Source: Pseudorasbora parva
Lineage: Eukaryota > Chordata > Actinopteri > Cypriniformes > Gobionidae
Assembly: GCF_024679245.1 (NCBI RefSeq)
Contig: NW_027125108.1
Location: 86,759-150,758 of the forward strand
Length of the DNA stretch: 64,000 nucleotides
Direction of reading: 5' to 3'
Shown here: piece after piece, positions 33,019 to 47,973 of the stretch
Position numbering within the stretch: position 1 is the stretch's first letter
How the letters are laid out: each line of letters begins with the position of its first letter
Program-made: the position numbers and the translations under genes
Notes under the pieces: model-generated
Database searches by the model: none
Told to the model about the DNA's origin: nothing
Seen by the model: the letters and a program-made list of their open reading frames with translations, nothing else

Positions 33019-35390
33019 GGGCCCCGAGTTTTGCCACGGCAAGCACCACTCACAATTTCTTCAGGAATTGTACTTTCTAGTTAGTGGTGCTTGCTTTAGC
33101 AAGGCATCACTATTGTTCTCCACCATACTTATTATTATTATTCTTCCACCGCACACGTATTTCGGCGCGCTTCTCCTCACACAAATTTTGTCAAACCCCA
33201 ACCACTAAATAGCCAAATCCGGCGACCTATACGGGAATGGTGTGCTATGACTTTTATAAGGGATCGGGGGTACGGTGTGCGCCCCAGGGGTGCAGAAGTA
33301 GCCCAAAAGTGCCATAGACGATTGATGGGGCGAAACTTTGACCCCTCGTAGCTCCGAGCGAGGATCTCAAACACACACATATATTACACGAAAATTGAAG
33401 GGGCTGATAGGATCTCTCAAAACACACATCTCAAAGGGGTGTAAGTTGTACCCCTGGGGTGCTAGAGCTCCCCAAAAATCGAAAAATTGCCCCATTGACT
33501 TAACATGGGGAGGGTCCTCCCATGAAACGCATGCAACGCATGCGTTTCTCCTACTATGGTAAATCCCATAGGGATTTTGTATTGAGCATAGCTCTGCTTC
33601 ACAGACTCACAGAGACAAGGGGGTGGGCCCAATCTACTCAGACAACCAATCACTATGTCAGAATCATGATGATGCTATTAAGCCACGCCCTAGCAACCAT
33701 TTAGAGCTCCCTAACAACCGATCCCATAGACTCCCATTGAAAGAGATCAAAGTTATATCTCTGGATAGGACTGTCATAGAAACATGAGGGTGAGTTTGAT
33801 TGACTCAGGGCATCAACAGCCAATCACAAATCACCTTCAACACCTCCTAGCCACTCCCTAGCAACCATTATCAAGCACCCTAACAACCCAAATCCACAGT
33901 CTATATCTTCACATCTGAACATCATAGAGACACGGGGGTTGGTTTATATCATTCATACTGACAAGGAGCTTTTGGCGTATCATTATGGGATGCTGCCAAG
34001 CCACTCCATAGCAACCAAACAGAGTACCCTAGCAACTGTTTAGCAACACCTATATCTCTGCATTAGTACATCATAGAGACACGGGGGTTGGTATATATCA
34101 TTCATACTGGCAAGGGGATTTTGGGGAATCATTATGGGATGGTGCCAAGCCACTCCATAGCAACCAAACACAGTACCCTAGCAACTGTTCAGATCTCTGC
34201 ATCTGAAAATCGTACAGACACGGGGGCTGGTTTATATCATTCATACTGGCAAGGGGATTTTGGGATATCATTATGGGATGCTGCCAAGCCACTCCATAGC
34301 AACCAAACAGAGTACCCTAGCAACTGTTCAGATCTCTGCATCAGAAAATCATAGAGACATGGGGGTTGGTTTATATAATTAGTACTGGCAAGGTGATTTT
34401 GGGGTATCATTATGGGATGTTGCCACTCCATAGCAACTACCCAGAATACCCTAGCAACCACATAGCAACGTCATAGCAACCACCCAGAACACCATAGCAA
34501 CTGCCTAGCAACCACCCAGAACACCCTAGCAACTGCCTAGCAACACCCTAGCAACGCCCTAGCAACCACCCAGAACACCCTAGCAACCGCCTAGCAACGC
34601 CCTAGCAACCACCCAGAACACCCTAGCAACCGCCTAGCAACCACCTAGCAACGCCCTAGCAACCTCCCAGAACACCCTAGCAACCGCCTAGCAACGCCCT
34701 AGCAACCACCCAGAACACCCTAGCAACCGCCTAGCAACCACCCAGAACACCCTAGCAACCGCCTAGCAACATGCTAATCATGCTAGCAACATGCTAATCA
34801 TGTTAGCATCATGCTAGCAACATGCTAATCATGTTAGCATCATGCTAGCAACATGCTAATCATGTTGCTAGCATCATGCTAATCATGTTAGCATCATGCT
34901 AACAACATGCTAATCATGTTAGCATCATGCTAGCAACATGCTAATCATGTTAGCATCATGCTAGCAACATGCTAATCATGTTAGCATCATGCTAGCAACA
35001 TGCTAATCATGTTAGCATCATGCTAGCAAAATGCTAATAATGTTGCTAGCATCATGCTAATCATGTTAGCATCATGCTAACATCATGCTAATCATGTTAG
35101 CATTATGCTAGCAACATGCTAATCATGTTAGCATCATGCTAACATCATGCTAATCATGTTAGCATTATTCTAGCAACATGCTAATCATGTTAGCATAATG
35201 CTAACATCATGCTAATCATGTTAGCATCATGCTAGCAACATGCTAATCATGTTAGCATCATGCTAATAACTTGCTAATCATGCTGCTAACAACATGCTAA
35301 TCATGTTAGCATCATGCTAACAACTTGCTAATCATGTTAACATCATGCTAACATCATGTTGCTTGGCTTTTTTGCATCACAAATGCCACA
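33019..35390 (+). repeat. Satellite B unit, 2372 bp
   Basis: Full B unit: one head repeat, hairpin chain with H4 at 33524, three to four 139-bp subrepeats, CCTAGCAAC tract and long ATGCTAATCATG tract. Confidence 0.9.
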
Positions 35391-38008
35391 GGGCCCCGAG
35401 TTTTGCCACGGCAAGCACCACTCACAATTTCTTCAGGAATTGTACTTTCTAGTATTGTAAATACTATTCACTTTTTCAAAACTTTGGCACGCTACTCCTC
35501 CGGCACCGTTTGTCACAGACCCACGGATGAGGTGTCAAATCGACCGACTTATTGAGGAGAGGTGTGCTATGTCTTTTCTAAGGGATCGGATGAACGATCT
35601 CCGTTTTGGCGGGAAAAAAATCCTCCCGGAAAAGTCCCATAGACTTAACATTGGCAGTACTGTGTCAGATCATATATTCGGATCAGAAGGTCGTAGAGAC
35701 TTGAGGGTAGGCTCTTTTGACTCGGCCTATCAAGTAGACAATCAGTAGTGACATCACAACTTCATAGCCACTCCCTAGCAACTATTTAAACCACCCTAGC
35801 AACCGTATTTCAACATTAATAAGCCATATCTCAGTACCACACCATTGTACACATACAGAGTTGGGCTCTTTTGACGCAGACTGACAGTTAGTCTTTAGAT
35901 ATCACCCCTTAAACTGTTTAAGTACACCATAGCAACCATTTCGACCACCCTAGCAACCATACAAACACATAAAGAAGCCATATCTCAGCCCCACAACATC
36001 TTACAGACATGGGGCTGGCTTATTTTGCAGTCTCTTGCAATAACAGGGCCCCGAGTTTTGCCACGGCAAGCACCACTCACAATTTCTTCAGGAATTGTAC
36101 TTTCTAGTATTGTAAATACTATTCACTTTTTCAAAACTTTGGCACGCTACTCCTCCGGCACCGTTTGTCACAGACCCACGGATGAGGTGTCAAATCGACC
36201 GACTTATTGAGGAGAGGTGTGCTATGTCTTTTCTAAGGGATCGGATGAACGATCTCCGTTTTGGCGGGAAAAAAATCCTCCCGGAAAAGTCCCATAGACT
36301 TAACATTGGCAGTACTGTGTCAGATCATATATTCGGATCAGAAGGTCGTAGAGACTTGAGGGTAGGCTCTTTTGACTCGGCCTATCAAGTAGACAATCAG
36401 TAGTGACATCACAACTTCATAGCCACTCCCTAGCAACTATTTAAACCACCCTAGCAACCGTATTTCAACATTAATAAGCCATATCTCAGTACCACACCAT
36501 TGTACACATACAGAGTTGGGCTCTTTTGACGCAGACTGACAGTTAGTCTTTAGATATCACCCCTTAAACTGTTTAAGTACACCATAGCAACCATTTCGAC
36601 CACCCTAGCAACCATACAAACACATAAAGAAGCCATATCTCAGCCCCACAACATCTTACAGACATGGGGCTGGCTTATTTTGCAGTCTCTTGCAATAACA
36701 GGGCCCCGAGTTTTGCCACGGCAAGCACCACTCACAATTTCTTCAGGAATTGTACTTTCTAGTATTGTAAATACTATTCACTTTTTCAAAACTTTGGCAC
36801 GCTACTCCTCCGGCACCGTTTGTCACAGACCCACGGATGAGGTGTCAAATCGACCGACTTATTGAGGAGAGGTGTGCTATGTCTTTTCTAAGGGATCGGA
36901 TGAACGATCTCCGTTTTGGCGGGAAAAAAATCCTCCCGGAAAAGTCCCATAGACTTAACATTGGCAGTACTGTGTCAGATCATATATTCGGATCAGAAGG
37001 TCGTAGAGACTTGAGGGTAGGCTCTTTTGACTCGGCCTATCAAGTAGACAATCAGTAGTGACATCACAACTTCATAGCCACTCCCTAGCAACTATTTAAA
37101 CCACCCTAGCAACCGTATTTCAACATTAATAAGCCATATCTCAGTACCACACCATTGTACACATACAGAGTTGGGCTCTTTTGACGCAGACTGACAGTTA
37201 GTCTTTAGATATCACCCCTTAAACTGTTTAAGTACACCATAGCAACCATTTCGACCACCCTAGCAACCATACAAACACATAAAGAAGCCATATCTCAGCC
37301 CCACAACATCTTACAGACATGGGGCTGGCTTATTTTGCAGTCTCTTGCAATAACAGGGCCCCGAGTTTTGCCACGGCAAGCACCACTCACAATTTCTTCA
37401 GGAATTGTACTTTCTAGTATTGTAAATACTATTCACTTTTTCAAAACTTTGGCACGCTACTCCTCCGGCACCGTTTGTCACAGACCCACGGATGAGGTGT
37501 CAAATCGACCGACTTATCGAGGAGAGGTGTGCTATGTCTTTTCTAAGGGATCGGATGAACGATCTCCGTTTTGGCGGGAAAAAAATCGTCCCGGAAAAGT
37601 CCCATAGACTTAACATTGGCAGTACTGTGTGAGATCATATATTCGGATCAGAAGGTCGTAGACACTTGAGGGTGAGCTCTTTTGACTCGTCTTATCAATC
37701 AGACAATCAGTAGTGACATCACAACTTCATAGACACGCCCTAGCAACCAGTTTCAGCACCCTAGCAACCGTATTTCAACATTAACAAGCCATATCTCATC
37801 ACCAGAGCATTGTACACATACAGAGTTGGGCTCTTTTGACTCAGACTGACAACTACTCTATGAATATCACCCCTTAAACTGTATAGCCACACCATAGCAA
37901 CCATCTCGACCACCCTAGCAACCGTACAAACACATAAAGAAGCCATATCTCAGCCCCACAACATCGTACAGACATGTTGCTTGGCTTTTTTCCATCACAA
38001 ATGCCACA
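35391..38008 (+). repeat. Four tandem satellite A units
   Basis: Units at 35391, 36046, 36701 (each 655 bp, visually identical) and 37356-38008 (653 bp, diverged). The last carries the same TGTGTGAGATC variant as 9238-9892 and a distinct tail with TGAATATCACC. Exact 655-bp periodicity points to recent unequal exchange or rolling-circle amplification. Confidence 0.92.
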
Positions 38009-40053
38009 GGGCCCCGAGTTTTGCCACGGCAAGCACCACTCACAATTTCTTCAGGAATTGTACTTTCTAGTTAGTGGTGCTTGCTTTAGCAAGGCATCAC
38101 TATTGTTCTCCTCCATACTTATTATTATTATTCTTCTTCCTTCCGCCATAATTTCGGCGCGCTACTTCTCCCAGAGATTTTGTCAAAGACCCAACAAAGC
38201 AATTGTGAAAAGGTGCGTCCTCATCGGGAATGGTGTGCTATATCTCTGCTAAGGGATCGGGGGTGCGGGGCTCGCCCCAGGGGCGAAAAAGTAGCGAAAA
38301 CGTCCCATCGAGAATGCATTGCGAAAACTTCGACCACTCATAGCGCCAAACGATGAATTCTAAAACACTCGTCTCTTATACGAAATTTGAAGGGGCTGAC
38401 AGGATCTCTCAGCACACACATCTCAAAGGGGTGTAAGTTGTACCCCTGGGGTGCTAGAGCTCCCCAAAAATCGCAAAAAAACCCATTGACTTAACATGGG
38501 GAGGGTCGTCCCATGAAACGCATGCAACGCATGCGTTTCTCATTCAATGGTAAATCCCATAGGGATTTTGTATTGAGCATAGCTCTGCTTCACAGACTCA
38601 CAGAGACAAGGGGGTGGGCCCAATCTACTCAGACAACCAATCACTATCTCAGGATCATGATGATGTTATTAAGCCACGCCCTAGCAACCGTTTACAGCTC
38701 CCTAACAACCGATCCCATTGACTTCCATTGAAAAAGATCAAACTTATATCTCTGGATAGGAGTGTCATAGAAACATGGGGGTGGGTTTGATTGACTCAGG
38801 GCATCAACGGCCAATCACAAATCACCTTCAACACTTACTAGCCACTCCCTAGCAACCATTATCAAGCACCCTAACAACACAAATCCACAGTGTATATCTC
38901 CACATCTGAACATCATAGAGACACGGGGGTTGGTTTATATCATTCATACTGGCAAGGGGATTTTGGGGAATCATTATGGGATGGTGCCAAGCCACTCCAT
39001 AGCAACCAAACAGAGTACCTTAGCAACCGTTCAGATCTCTGCATCAGAAAATCATGAAGACACGGGGGTTGGTTTATATCATTCATACTGGCAAGGGGAT
39101 TTTGGGGAATCATTATGGGATGGTGCCAAGCCACTCCATAGCAACCAAACAGAGTACCCTAGCAACTGTTTAGATCTCTGCATTAGAAAATCATACAGAC
39201 ATGGGGGTTGGTTTATATAATTAGTACTGGCAAGGTCATTTTGGGGTATCATTATGGGATGTTGCCACTCCATAGCAACCACCCAGAACACCCTAGCAAC
39301 CACCTAGCAACGCCCTAGCAACCACCCAGAACACCATAGCAACCGCCTAGCAACCACCTAGTAACGCCCTAGCAACCACCCAGAACACCCTAGCAACCAC
39401 CTAGCAACGCCCTAGCAACCACCCAGAACACCCTAGCAACACCCTAGCAACCACCCAGAACACCCTAGCAACCGCCTAGCAACGCCCTAGCAACCACCCA
39501 GAACACCATAGCAACCGCCTAGCAACCACCTAGCAACGCCCTAGCAACCACCCAGAATACCCTAGCAACCGCCTAGCAACCACCAAAACACCCTAGCAAC
39601 CACCTAGCTACATGCTAATCATGTTAGCATCATGCTAATCATGTTAGCATCATGCTAGCAACATGCTAATCATGTTAGCATCATGCTAGCAACATGCTAA
39701 TCATGGTGCTAGCATGATGCTAATCATGTTAGCATCATGCTAACATGATGCTAATCATGTTAGCATCATGCTAGCAACATGCTAATCATGTTAGCATCAT
39801 GCTAACATCATGCTAATCATGTTAGCATCATGCTAGCAACATGCTAATCATGTTAGCATCATGCTAATAACATGCTAATCATGTTGCTAGCAACATGCTA
39901 ATCATGTTAGCATCATGCTAACAACATGCTAATCATGTTAGCATCATGCTAGCAACATGCTAATCATGTTAGCATCATGCTAACAACTTGCTAATCATGT
40001 TAGCATCATGCTAACATCATGTTGCTTGGCTTTTTTGCATCACAAATGCCACA
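38009..40053 (+). repeat. Satellite B unit, 2045 bp, twin of 478-2522
   Basis: Same length and same internal variants as 478-2522, including the CTCCTCCATACTT variant, the AACTTATATCTC variant and the same minisatellite phrase order. The two are about 37.5 kb apart. Confidence 0.92.
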
Positions 40054-42580
40054 GGGCCCCGAGTTTTGCCACGGCAAGCACCACTCACAATTTCTTCAGG
40101 AATTGTACTTTCTAGTTATTAGTGGTGCTTGCGGTAGCAAGGCATCACTATTGTTCTCCACCATACTTATTATTATTATTCTTCCACCGCACACGTATTT
40201 CGGCGCGCTTCTCCTCACACAAATTTTGTCAAACCCCAACCACAAAATAGCCAAATCCGGCGACCTATACGGGAATGGTGTGCTATGACTTTTATAAGGG
40301 ATCGGGGGTACGGTGTGCGCCCCAGGGGTGCAGAAGTAGCCCAAAAGTGCCATAGACAATTGATGGGGCGAAACTTTGACCCCTCGTAGCTCCGAGCGAG
40401 GATCTCAAACACACACATATATTACACGAAAATTGAAGGGGCTGATAGGATCTCTCAAAACACACATCTCAAAGGGGTGTAAGTTGTACCCCTGGGGTGC
40501 TAGAGCTCCCCAAAAATCGAAAAATTGCCCCATTGACTTAACATGGGGAGGGTCCTCCCATGAAACGCATGCAACGCATGCGTTTCTCCTACTATGGTAA
40601 ATCCCATAGGGATTTTGTATTGAGCATAGCTCTGCTTCACAGACTCACAGAGACAAGGGGGTGGGCCCAATCTACTCAGACAACCAATCACTATGTCAGG
40701 ATCATGATGATGCTATTAAGCCACGCCCTAGCAACCATTTAGAGCTCCCTAACAACCGATCCCATAGACTCCCATTGAAAGAGATCAAAGTTATATCTCT
40801 GGATAGGACTGTCATAGAAACATGAGGGTGAGTTTGATTGACTCAGGGCATCGACGGCCAATCACAAATCACCTTCAACACCTCCTAGCCACTCCCTAGC
40901 AACCATTATCAAGCACCCTAACAACCCAAATCCACAGTCTATATCTTCACATCTGAACATCATAGAGACACGGGAGTTGGTTTATATCATTCATACTGGC
41001 AAGGGGATTTTGGGGAATCATTATGGGATGCTGCCAAGCCACTCCATAGCAACCAAACAGAGTACCCTAGCAACTGTTTAGCAAGACCTATATCTCCACA
41101 TCTGAACATCATAGAGACACGGGGGTTGGTATATGTCATTCATACTGGCAAGGGGATTTTGGGGAATCATTATGGGATGGTGCCAAGCCACTCCATAGCA
41201 ACCAAACAGAGTACCCTAGCAACTGTTCAGATCTCTACATCTGAAAATCGTAGAGACATGGGGGTTGGTTTATATCATTCATACTGGCAAGGTGATTTTG
41301 CAGTCTCTTGCAATAACCGGGCCCCGAGTTTTGCCACGGCAAGCACCACTCACAATTTCTTCAGGAATTGTACTTTCTAGTTAGTGGTGCTTGCGGTAGC
41401 AAGGCATCACTATTGTTCTCCACCATACTTATTATTATTATTCTTCCACCGCACACGTATTTCGGCGCGCTTCTCCTCACACAAATTTTGTCAAACCCCA
41501 ACCACAAAATAGCCAAATCCGGCGACCTATACGGGAATGGTGTGCTATGACTTTTATAAGGGATCGGGGGTACGGTGTGCGCCCCAGGGGTGCAGAAGTA
41601 GCCCAAAAGTGCCATAGACAATTGATGGGGCGAAACTTTGACCCCTCGTAGCTCCGAGCGAGGATCTCAAACACACACATATATTACACGAAAATTGAAG
41701 GGGCTGATAGGATCTCTCAAAACACACATCTCAAAGGGGTGTAAGTTGTACCCCTGGGGTGCTAGAGCTCCCCAAAAATCGAAAAATTGCCCCATTGACT
41801 TAACATGGGGAGGGTCCTCCCATGAAACGCATGCAACGCATGCGTTTCTCCTACTATGGTAAATCCCATAGGGATTTTGTATTGAGCATAGCTCTGCTTC
41901 ACAGACTCACAGAGACAAGGGGGTGGGCCCAATCTACTCAGACAACCAATCACTATGTCAGGATCATGATGATGCTATTAAGCCACGCCCTAGCAACCAT
42001 TTAGAGCTCCCTAACAACCGATCCCATAGACTCCCATTGAAAGAGATCAAAGTTATATCTCTGGATAGGACTGTCATAGAAACATGAGGGTGAGTTTGAT
42101 TGACTCAGGGCATCGACGGCCAATCACAAATCACCTTCAACACCTCCTAGCCACTCCCTAGCAACCATTATCAAGCACCCTAACAACCCAAATCCACAGT
42201 CTATATCTTCACATCTGAACATCATAGAGACACGGGAGTTGGTTTATATCATTCATACTGGCAAGGGGATTTTGGGGAATCATTATGGGATGCTGCCAAG
42301 CCACTCCATAGCAACCAAACAGAGTACCCTAGCAACTGTTTAGCAAGACCTATATCTCCACATCTGAACATCATAGAGACACGGGGGTTGGTATATGTCA
42401 TTCATACTGGCAAGGGGATTTTGGGGAATCATTATGGGATGGTGCCAAGCCACTCCATAGCAACCAAACAGAGTACCCTAGCAACTGTTCAGATCTCTAC
42501 ATCTGAAAATCGTAGAGACATGGGGGTTGGTTTATATCATTCATACTGGCAAGGTGATTTTGCAGTCTCTTGCAATAACC
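40054..42580 (+). repeat. Two tandem short B units (1265 and 1262 bp)
   Basis: Units 40054-41318 and 41319-42580 are nearly identical, with the GGTA head-loop variant, hairpin chains at 40562 and 41824, 139-bp subrepeats and no minisatellites. Both end with a subrepeat joined to GCAGTCTCTTGCAATAACCGG. Confidence 0.91.
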
Positions 42581-44545
42581 GGGCCCCGAGTTTTGCCACG
42601 GCAAGCACCACTCACAATTTCTTCAGGAATTGTACTTTCTAGTATTGTAAATACTATTCACTTTTTCAAAACTTTGGCACGCTACTCCTCCGGCACCGTT
42701 TGTCACAGACCCACGGATGAGGTGTCAAATCGACCGACTTATTGAGGAGAGGTGTGCTATGTCTTTTCTAAGGGATCGGATGAACGATCTCCGTTTTGGC
42801 GGGAAAAAAATCCTCCCGGAAAAGTCCCATAGACTTAACATTGGCAGTACTGTGTCAGATCATATATTCGGATCAGAAGGTCGTAGAGACTTGAGGGTAG
42901 GCTCTTTTGACTCGGCCTATCAAGTAGACAATCAGTAGTGACATCACAACTTCATAGCCACTCCCTAGCAACTATTTAAACCACCCTAGCAACCGTATTT
43001 CAACATTAATAAGCCATATCTCAGTACCACACCATTGTACACATACAGAGTTGGGCTCTTTTGACGCAGACTGACAGTTAGTCTTTAGATATCACCCCTT
43101 AAACTGTTTAAGTACACCATAGCAACCATTTCGACCACCCTAGCAACCATACAAACACATAAAGAAGCCATATCTCAGCCCCACAACATCTTACAGACAT
43201 GGGGCTGGCTTATTTTGCAGTCTCTTGCAATAACAGGGCCCCGAGTTTTGCCACGGCAAGCACCACTCACAATTTCTTCAGGAATTGTACTTTCTAGTAT
43301 TGTAAATACTATTCACTTTTTCAAAACTTTGGCACGCTACTCCTCCGGCACCGTTTGTCACAGACCCACGGATGAGGTGTCAAATCGACCGACTTATTGA
43401 GGAGAGGTGTGCTATGTCTTTTCTAAGGGATCGGATGAACGATCTCCGTTTTGGCGGGAAAAAAATCCTCCCGGAAAAGTCCCATAGACTTAACATTGGC
43501 AGTACTGTGTCAGATCATATATTCGGATCAGAAGGTCGTAGAGACTTGAGGGTAGGCTCTTTTGACTCGGCCTATCAAGTAGACAATCAGTAGTGACATC
43601 ACAACTTCATAGCCACTCCCTAGCAACTATTTAAACCACCCTAGCAACCGTATTTCAACATTAATAAGCCATATCTCAGTACCACACCATTGTACACATA
43701 CAGAGTTGGGCTCTTTTGACGCAGACTGACAGTTAGTCTTTAGATATCACCCCTTAAACTGTTTAAGTACACCATAGCAACCATTTCGACCACCCTAGCA
43801 ACCATACAAACACATAAAGAAGCCATATCTCAGCCCCACAACATCTTACAGACATGGGGCTGGCTTATTTTGCAGTCTCTTGCAATAACAGGGCCCCGAG
43901 TTTTGCCACGGCAAGCACCACTCACAATTTCTTCAGGAATTGTACTTTCTAGTATTGTAAATACTATTCACTTTTTCAAAACTTTGGCACGCTACTCCTC
44001 CGGCACCGTTTGTCACAGACCCACGGATGAGGTGTCAAATCGACCGACTTATTGAGGAGAGGTGTGCTATGTCTTTTCTAAGGGATCGGATGAACGATCT
44101 CCGTTTTGGCGGGAAAAAAATCCTCCCGGAAAAGTCCCATAGACTTAACATTGGCAGTACTGTGTCAGATCATATATTCGGATCAGAAGGTCGTAGAGAC
44201 TTGAGGGTAGGCTCTTTTGACTCGGCCTATCAAGTAGACAATCAGTAGTGACATCACAACTTCATAGCCACTCCCTAGCAACTATTTAAACCACCCTAGC
44301 AACCGTATTTCAACATTAATAAGCCATATCTCAGTACCACACCATTGTACACATACAGAGTTGGGCTCTTTTGACGCAGACTGACAGTTAGTCTTTAGAT
44401 ATCACCCCTTAAACTGTTTAAGTACACCATAGCAACCATTTCGACCACCCTAGCAACCATACAAACACATAAAGAAGCCATATCTCAGCCCCACAACATC
44501 TTACAGACATGGGGCTGGCTTATTTTGCAGTCTCTTGCAATAACA
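42581..44545 (+). repeat. Three tandem satellite A units
   Basis: Units at 42581, 43236 and 43891, each exactly 655 bp and visually identical. Confidence 0.92.
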
Positions 44546-46663
44546 GGGCCCCGAGTTTTGCCACGGCAAGCACCACTCACAATTTCTTCAGGAATTGTAC
44601 TTTCTAGTTAGTGGTGCTTGCTTTAGCAAGGCATCACTATTGTTCTCCACCATACTTATTAGTGGTGCTTGCTTTAGCAAGGCATCACTATTGTTCTCCA
44701 CCATACTTATTATTATTATTATTCTTCCACACACGTATTTCGGCGCGCTTCTCCTCACACAAATTTTGTCAAACCCCAACCACTAAATAGCCAAAGTCGG
44801 CGACCTATACGGGAATGGTGTGCTATGACTTTTATAAGGGATCGGGGGTACGGTGTGTGCCCCAGGGGTGCAAACGTACCCCAAAAGTGCCATAGACGAT
44901 TGATGGGGCGAAACTTTGACCTCTCGTAGCTCCGAGCGAGGATCTCAAACACACACATATATTACACGAAATTTGAAGGGGCTGATAAGATCTCTCAGAA
45001 CACACATCTCAAAGGGGTGTAAGTTGTACCCCTGGGGTGCTAGAGCTCCCCAAAAATCGCAAAAAAGGCCCATTGACTTAACATGGGGAGGGTCGTCCCA
45101 TGAAACGCATGCAACGCATGCGTTTCTCATTCAATGGTAAATCCCATAGGGATTTTGTATTGAGCATAGCTCTGCTTCACAGACTCACAAACACAAGGGG
45201 GTGGGCCCAATCTACTCAGACAACCAATCACTATCTCAGGATCATGATGATGTTATTAAGCCACGCCCTAGCAACCGTTTAGAGCTCCCTAACAACCGAT
45301 CCCATTGACTTCCATTGAAAAAGATCAAAGTTATATCTCTGGATAGGAGTGTCATACAAACATGAGGGTGGGTTTGATTGACTCAGGGCATCAACGGCCA
45401 ATCACAAATCACCTTCAACACCTCCTAGCCACTCCCTAGCAACCATTATCAAGCACCCTAACAACCCAAATCCACAGTGTATATCTTCACATCTGAACAT
45501 CATAGAGACATGGGGGTTGGTTTATATCATTCATACTGGCAGGGGGATTTTGGGGAATCATTATGGGATGGTGCCAAGCCACTCCATAGCAACCAAACAG
45601 AGTACCTTAGCAACCGTTCAGATCTCTGCATCAGAAAATCATAGAGACACGGGGGTTGGTTTATATCATTCATACTGGCAAGGGGATTTTGGGGAATCAT
45701 TATGGGATGCTACCAAGCCACTCCATAGCAACCAAACAGAGTACCTTAGCAACCGTTCAGATCTCTGCATCAGAAAATCATAGAGACATGGGGGTTGGTT
45801 TATATAATTAGTACTGGCAAGGTGATTTTGGGGTATCATTATGGGATGCTGCCACTCCATAGCAACCACCCAGAATACCCTAGCAACCACATAGCAACGT
45901 CATAGCAACCACCCAGAACACCATAGCAACTGCCTAGCAACCACCCAGAACACCCTAGCAACTGCCTAGCAACACCCTAGCAACGCCCTAGCAACCACCC
46001 AGAACACCCTAGCAACCGCCTAGCAACGCCCTAGCAACCACCCAGAACACCATAGCAACCGCCTAGCAACCACCTAGCAACGCCCTAGCAACCACCCAGA
46101 ACACCCTAGCAACCGCCTAGCAACGCCCTAGCAACCACCCAGAACACCCTAGCAACCGCCTAGCAACCACCAAAAACACCCTAGCAACCACCTAGCAACA
46201 TGCTAATCATGCTAGCAACATGCTAATCATGTTAGCATAATGCTAGCATAATGCTAATCATGTTAGCATCATGCTAGCATCATGCTAATCATGTTAGCAT
46301 AATGCTAGCAACATGCTAATCATGTTAGCATCATGCTAGCAACATGCTAATCATGTTGCTAGCATCATGCTAATCATGTTAGCATCATGCTAACATCATG
46401 CTAATCATGTTAGCATTATGCTAGCAACATGCTAATCATGTTAGCATCATGCTAACATCATGCTAGCATAATGCTAACATCATGCTAATCATGTTAGCAT
46501 CATGCTAGCAACATGCTAATCATGTTAGCATCATGCTAATAACTTGCTAATCATGCTGCTAACAACATGCTAATCATGTTAGCATCATGCTAACAACTTG
46601 CTAATCATGTTAGCATCATGCTAACATCATGTTGCTTGGCTTTTTTGCATCACAAATGCCACA
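44546..46663 (+). repeat. Satellite B unit, 2118 bp
   Basis: Full B unit with two copies of the 50-bp head repeat, H4 at 45102, 139-bp subrepeats, and both minisatellite tracts. Confidence 0.9.
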
Positions 46664-47973
46664 GGGCCCCGAGTTTTGCCACGGCAAGCACCACTCACAA
46701 TTTCTTCAGGAATTGTACTTTCTAGTATTGTAAATACTATTCACTTTTTCAAAACTTTGGCACGCTACTCCTCCGGCACCGTTTGTCACAGACCCACGGA
46801 TGAGGTGTCAAATCGACCGACTTATTGAGGAGAGGTGTGCTATGTCTTTTCTAAGGGATCGGATGAACGATCTCCGTTTTGGCGGGAAAAAAATCCTCCC
46901 GGAAAAGTCCCATAGACTTAACATTGGCAGTACTGTGTCAGATCATATATTCGGATCAGAAGGTCGTAGAGACTTGAGGGTAGGCTCTTTTGACTCGGCC
47001 TATCAAGTAGACAATCAGTAGTGACATCACAACTTCATAGCCACTCCCTAGCAACTATTTAAACCACCCTAGCAACCGTATTTCAACATTAATAAGCCAT
47101 ATCTCAGTACCACACCATTGTACACATACAGAGTTGGGCTCTTTTGACGCAGACTGACAGTTAGTCTTTAGATATCACCCCTTAAACTGTTTAAGTACAC
47201 CATAGCAACCATTTCGACCACCCTAGCAACCATACAAACACATAAAGAAGCCATATCTCAGCCCCACAACATCTTACAGACATGGGGCTGGCTTATTTTG
47301 CAGTCTCTTGCAATAACAGGGCCCCGAGTTTTGCCACGGCAAGCACCACTCACAATTTCTTCAGGAATTGTACTTTCTAGTATTGTAAATACTATTCACT
47401 TTTTCAAAACTTTGGCACGCTACTCCTCCGGCACCGTTTGTCACAGACCCACGGATGAGGTGTCAAATCGACCGACTTATTGAGGAGAGGTGTGCTATGT
47501 CTTTTCTAAGGGATCGGATGAACGATCTCCGTTTTGGCGGGAAAAAAATCCTCCCGGAAAAGTCCCATAGACTTAACATTGGCAGTACTGTGTCAGATCA
47601 TATATTCGGATCAGAAGGTCGTAGAGACTTGAGGGTAGGCTCTTTTGACTCGGCCTATCAAGTAGACAATCAGTAGTGACATCACAACTTCATAGCCACT
47701 CCCTAGCAACTATTTAAACCACCCTAGCAACCGTATTTCAACATTAATAAGCCATATCTCAGTACCACACCATTGTACACATACAGAGTTGGGCTCTTTT
47801 GACGCAGACTGACAGTTAGTCTTTAGATATCACCCCTTAAACTGTTTAAGTACACCATAGCAACCATTTCGACCACCCTAGCAACCATACAAACACATAA
47901 AGAAGCCATATCTCAGCCCCACAACATCTTACAGACATGGGGCTGGCTTATTTTGCAGTCTCTTGCAATAACA
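46664..47973 (+). repeat. Two tandem satellite A units
   Basis: Units at 46664 and 47319, each 655 bp, visually identical to the other consensus A units. Confidence 0.92.
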
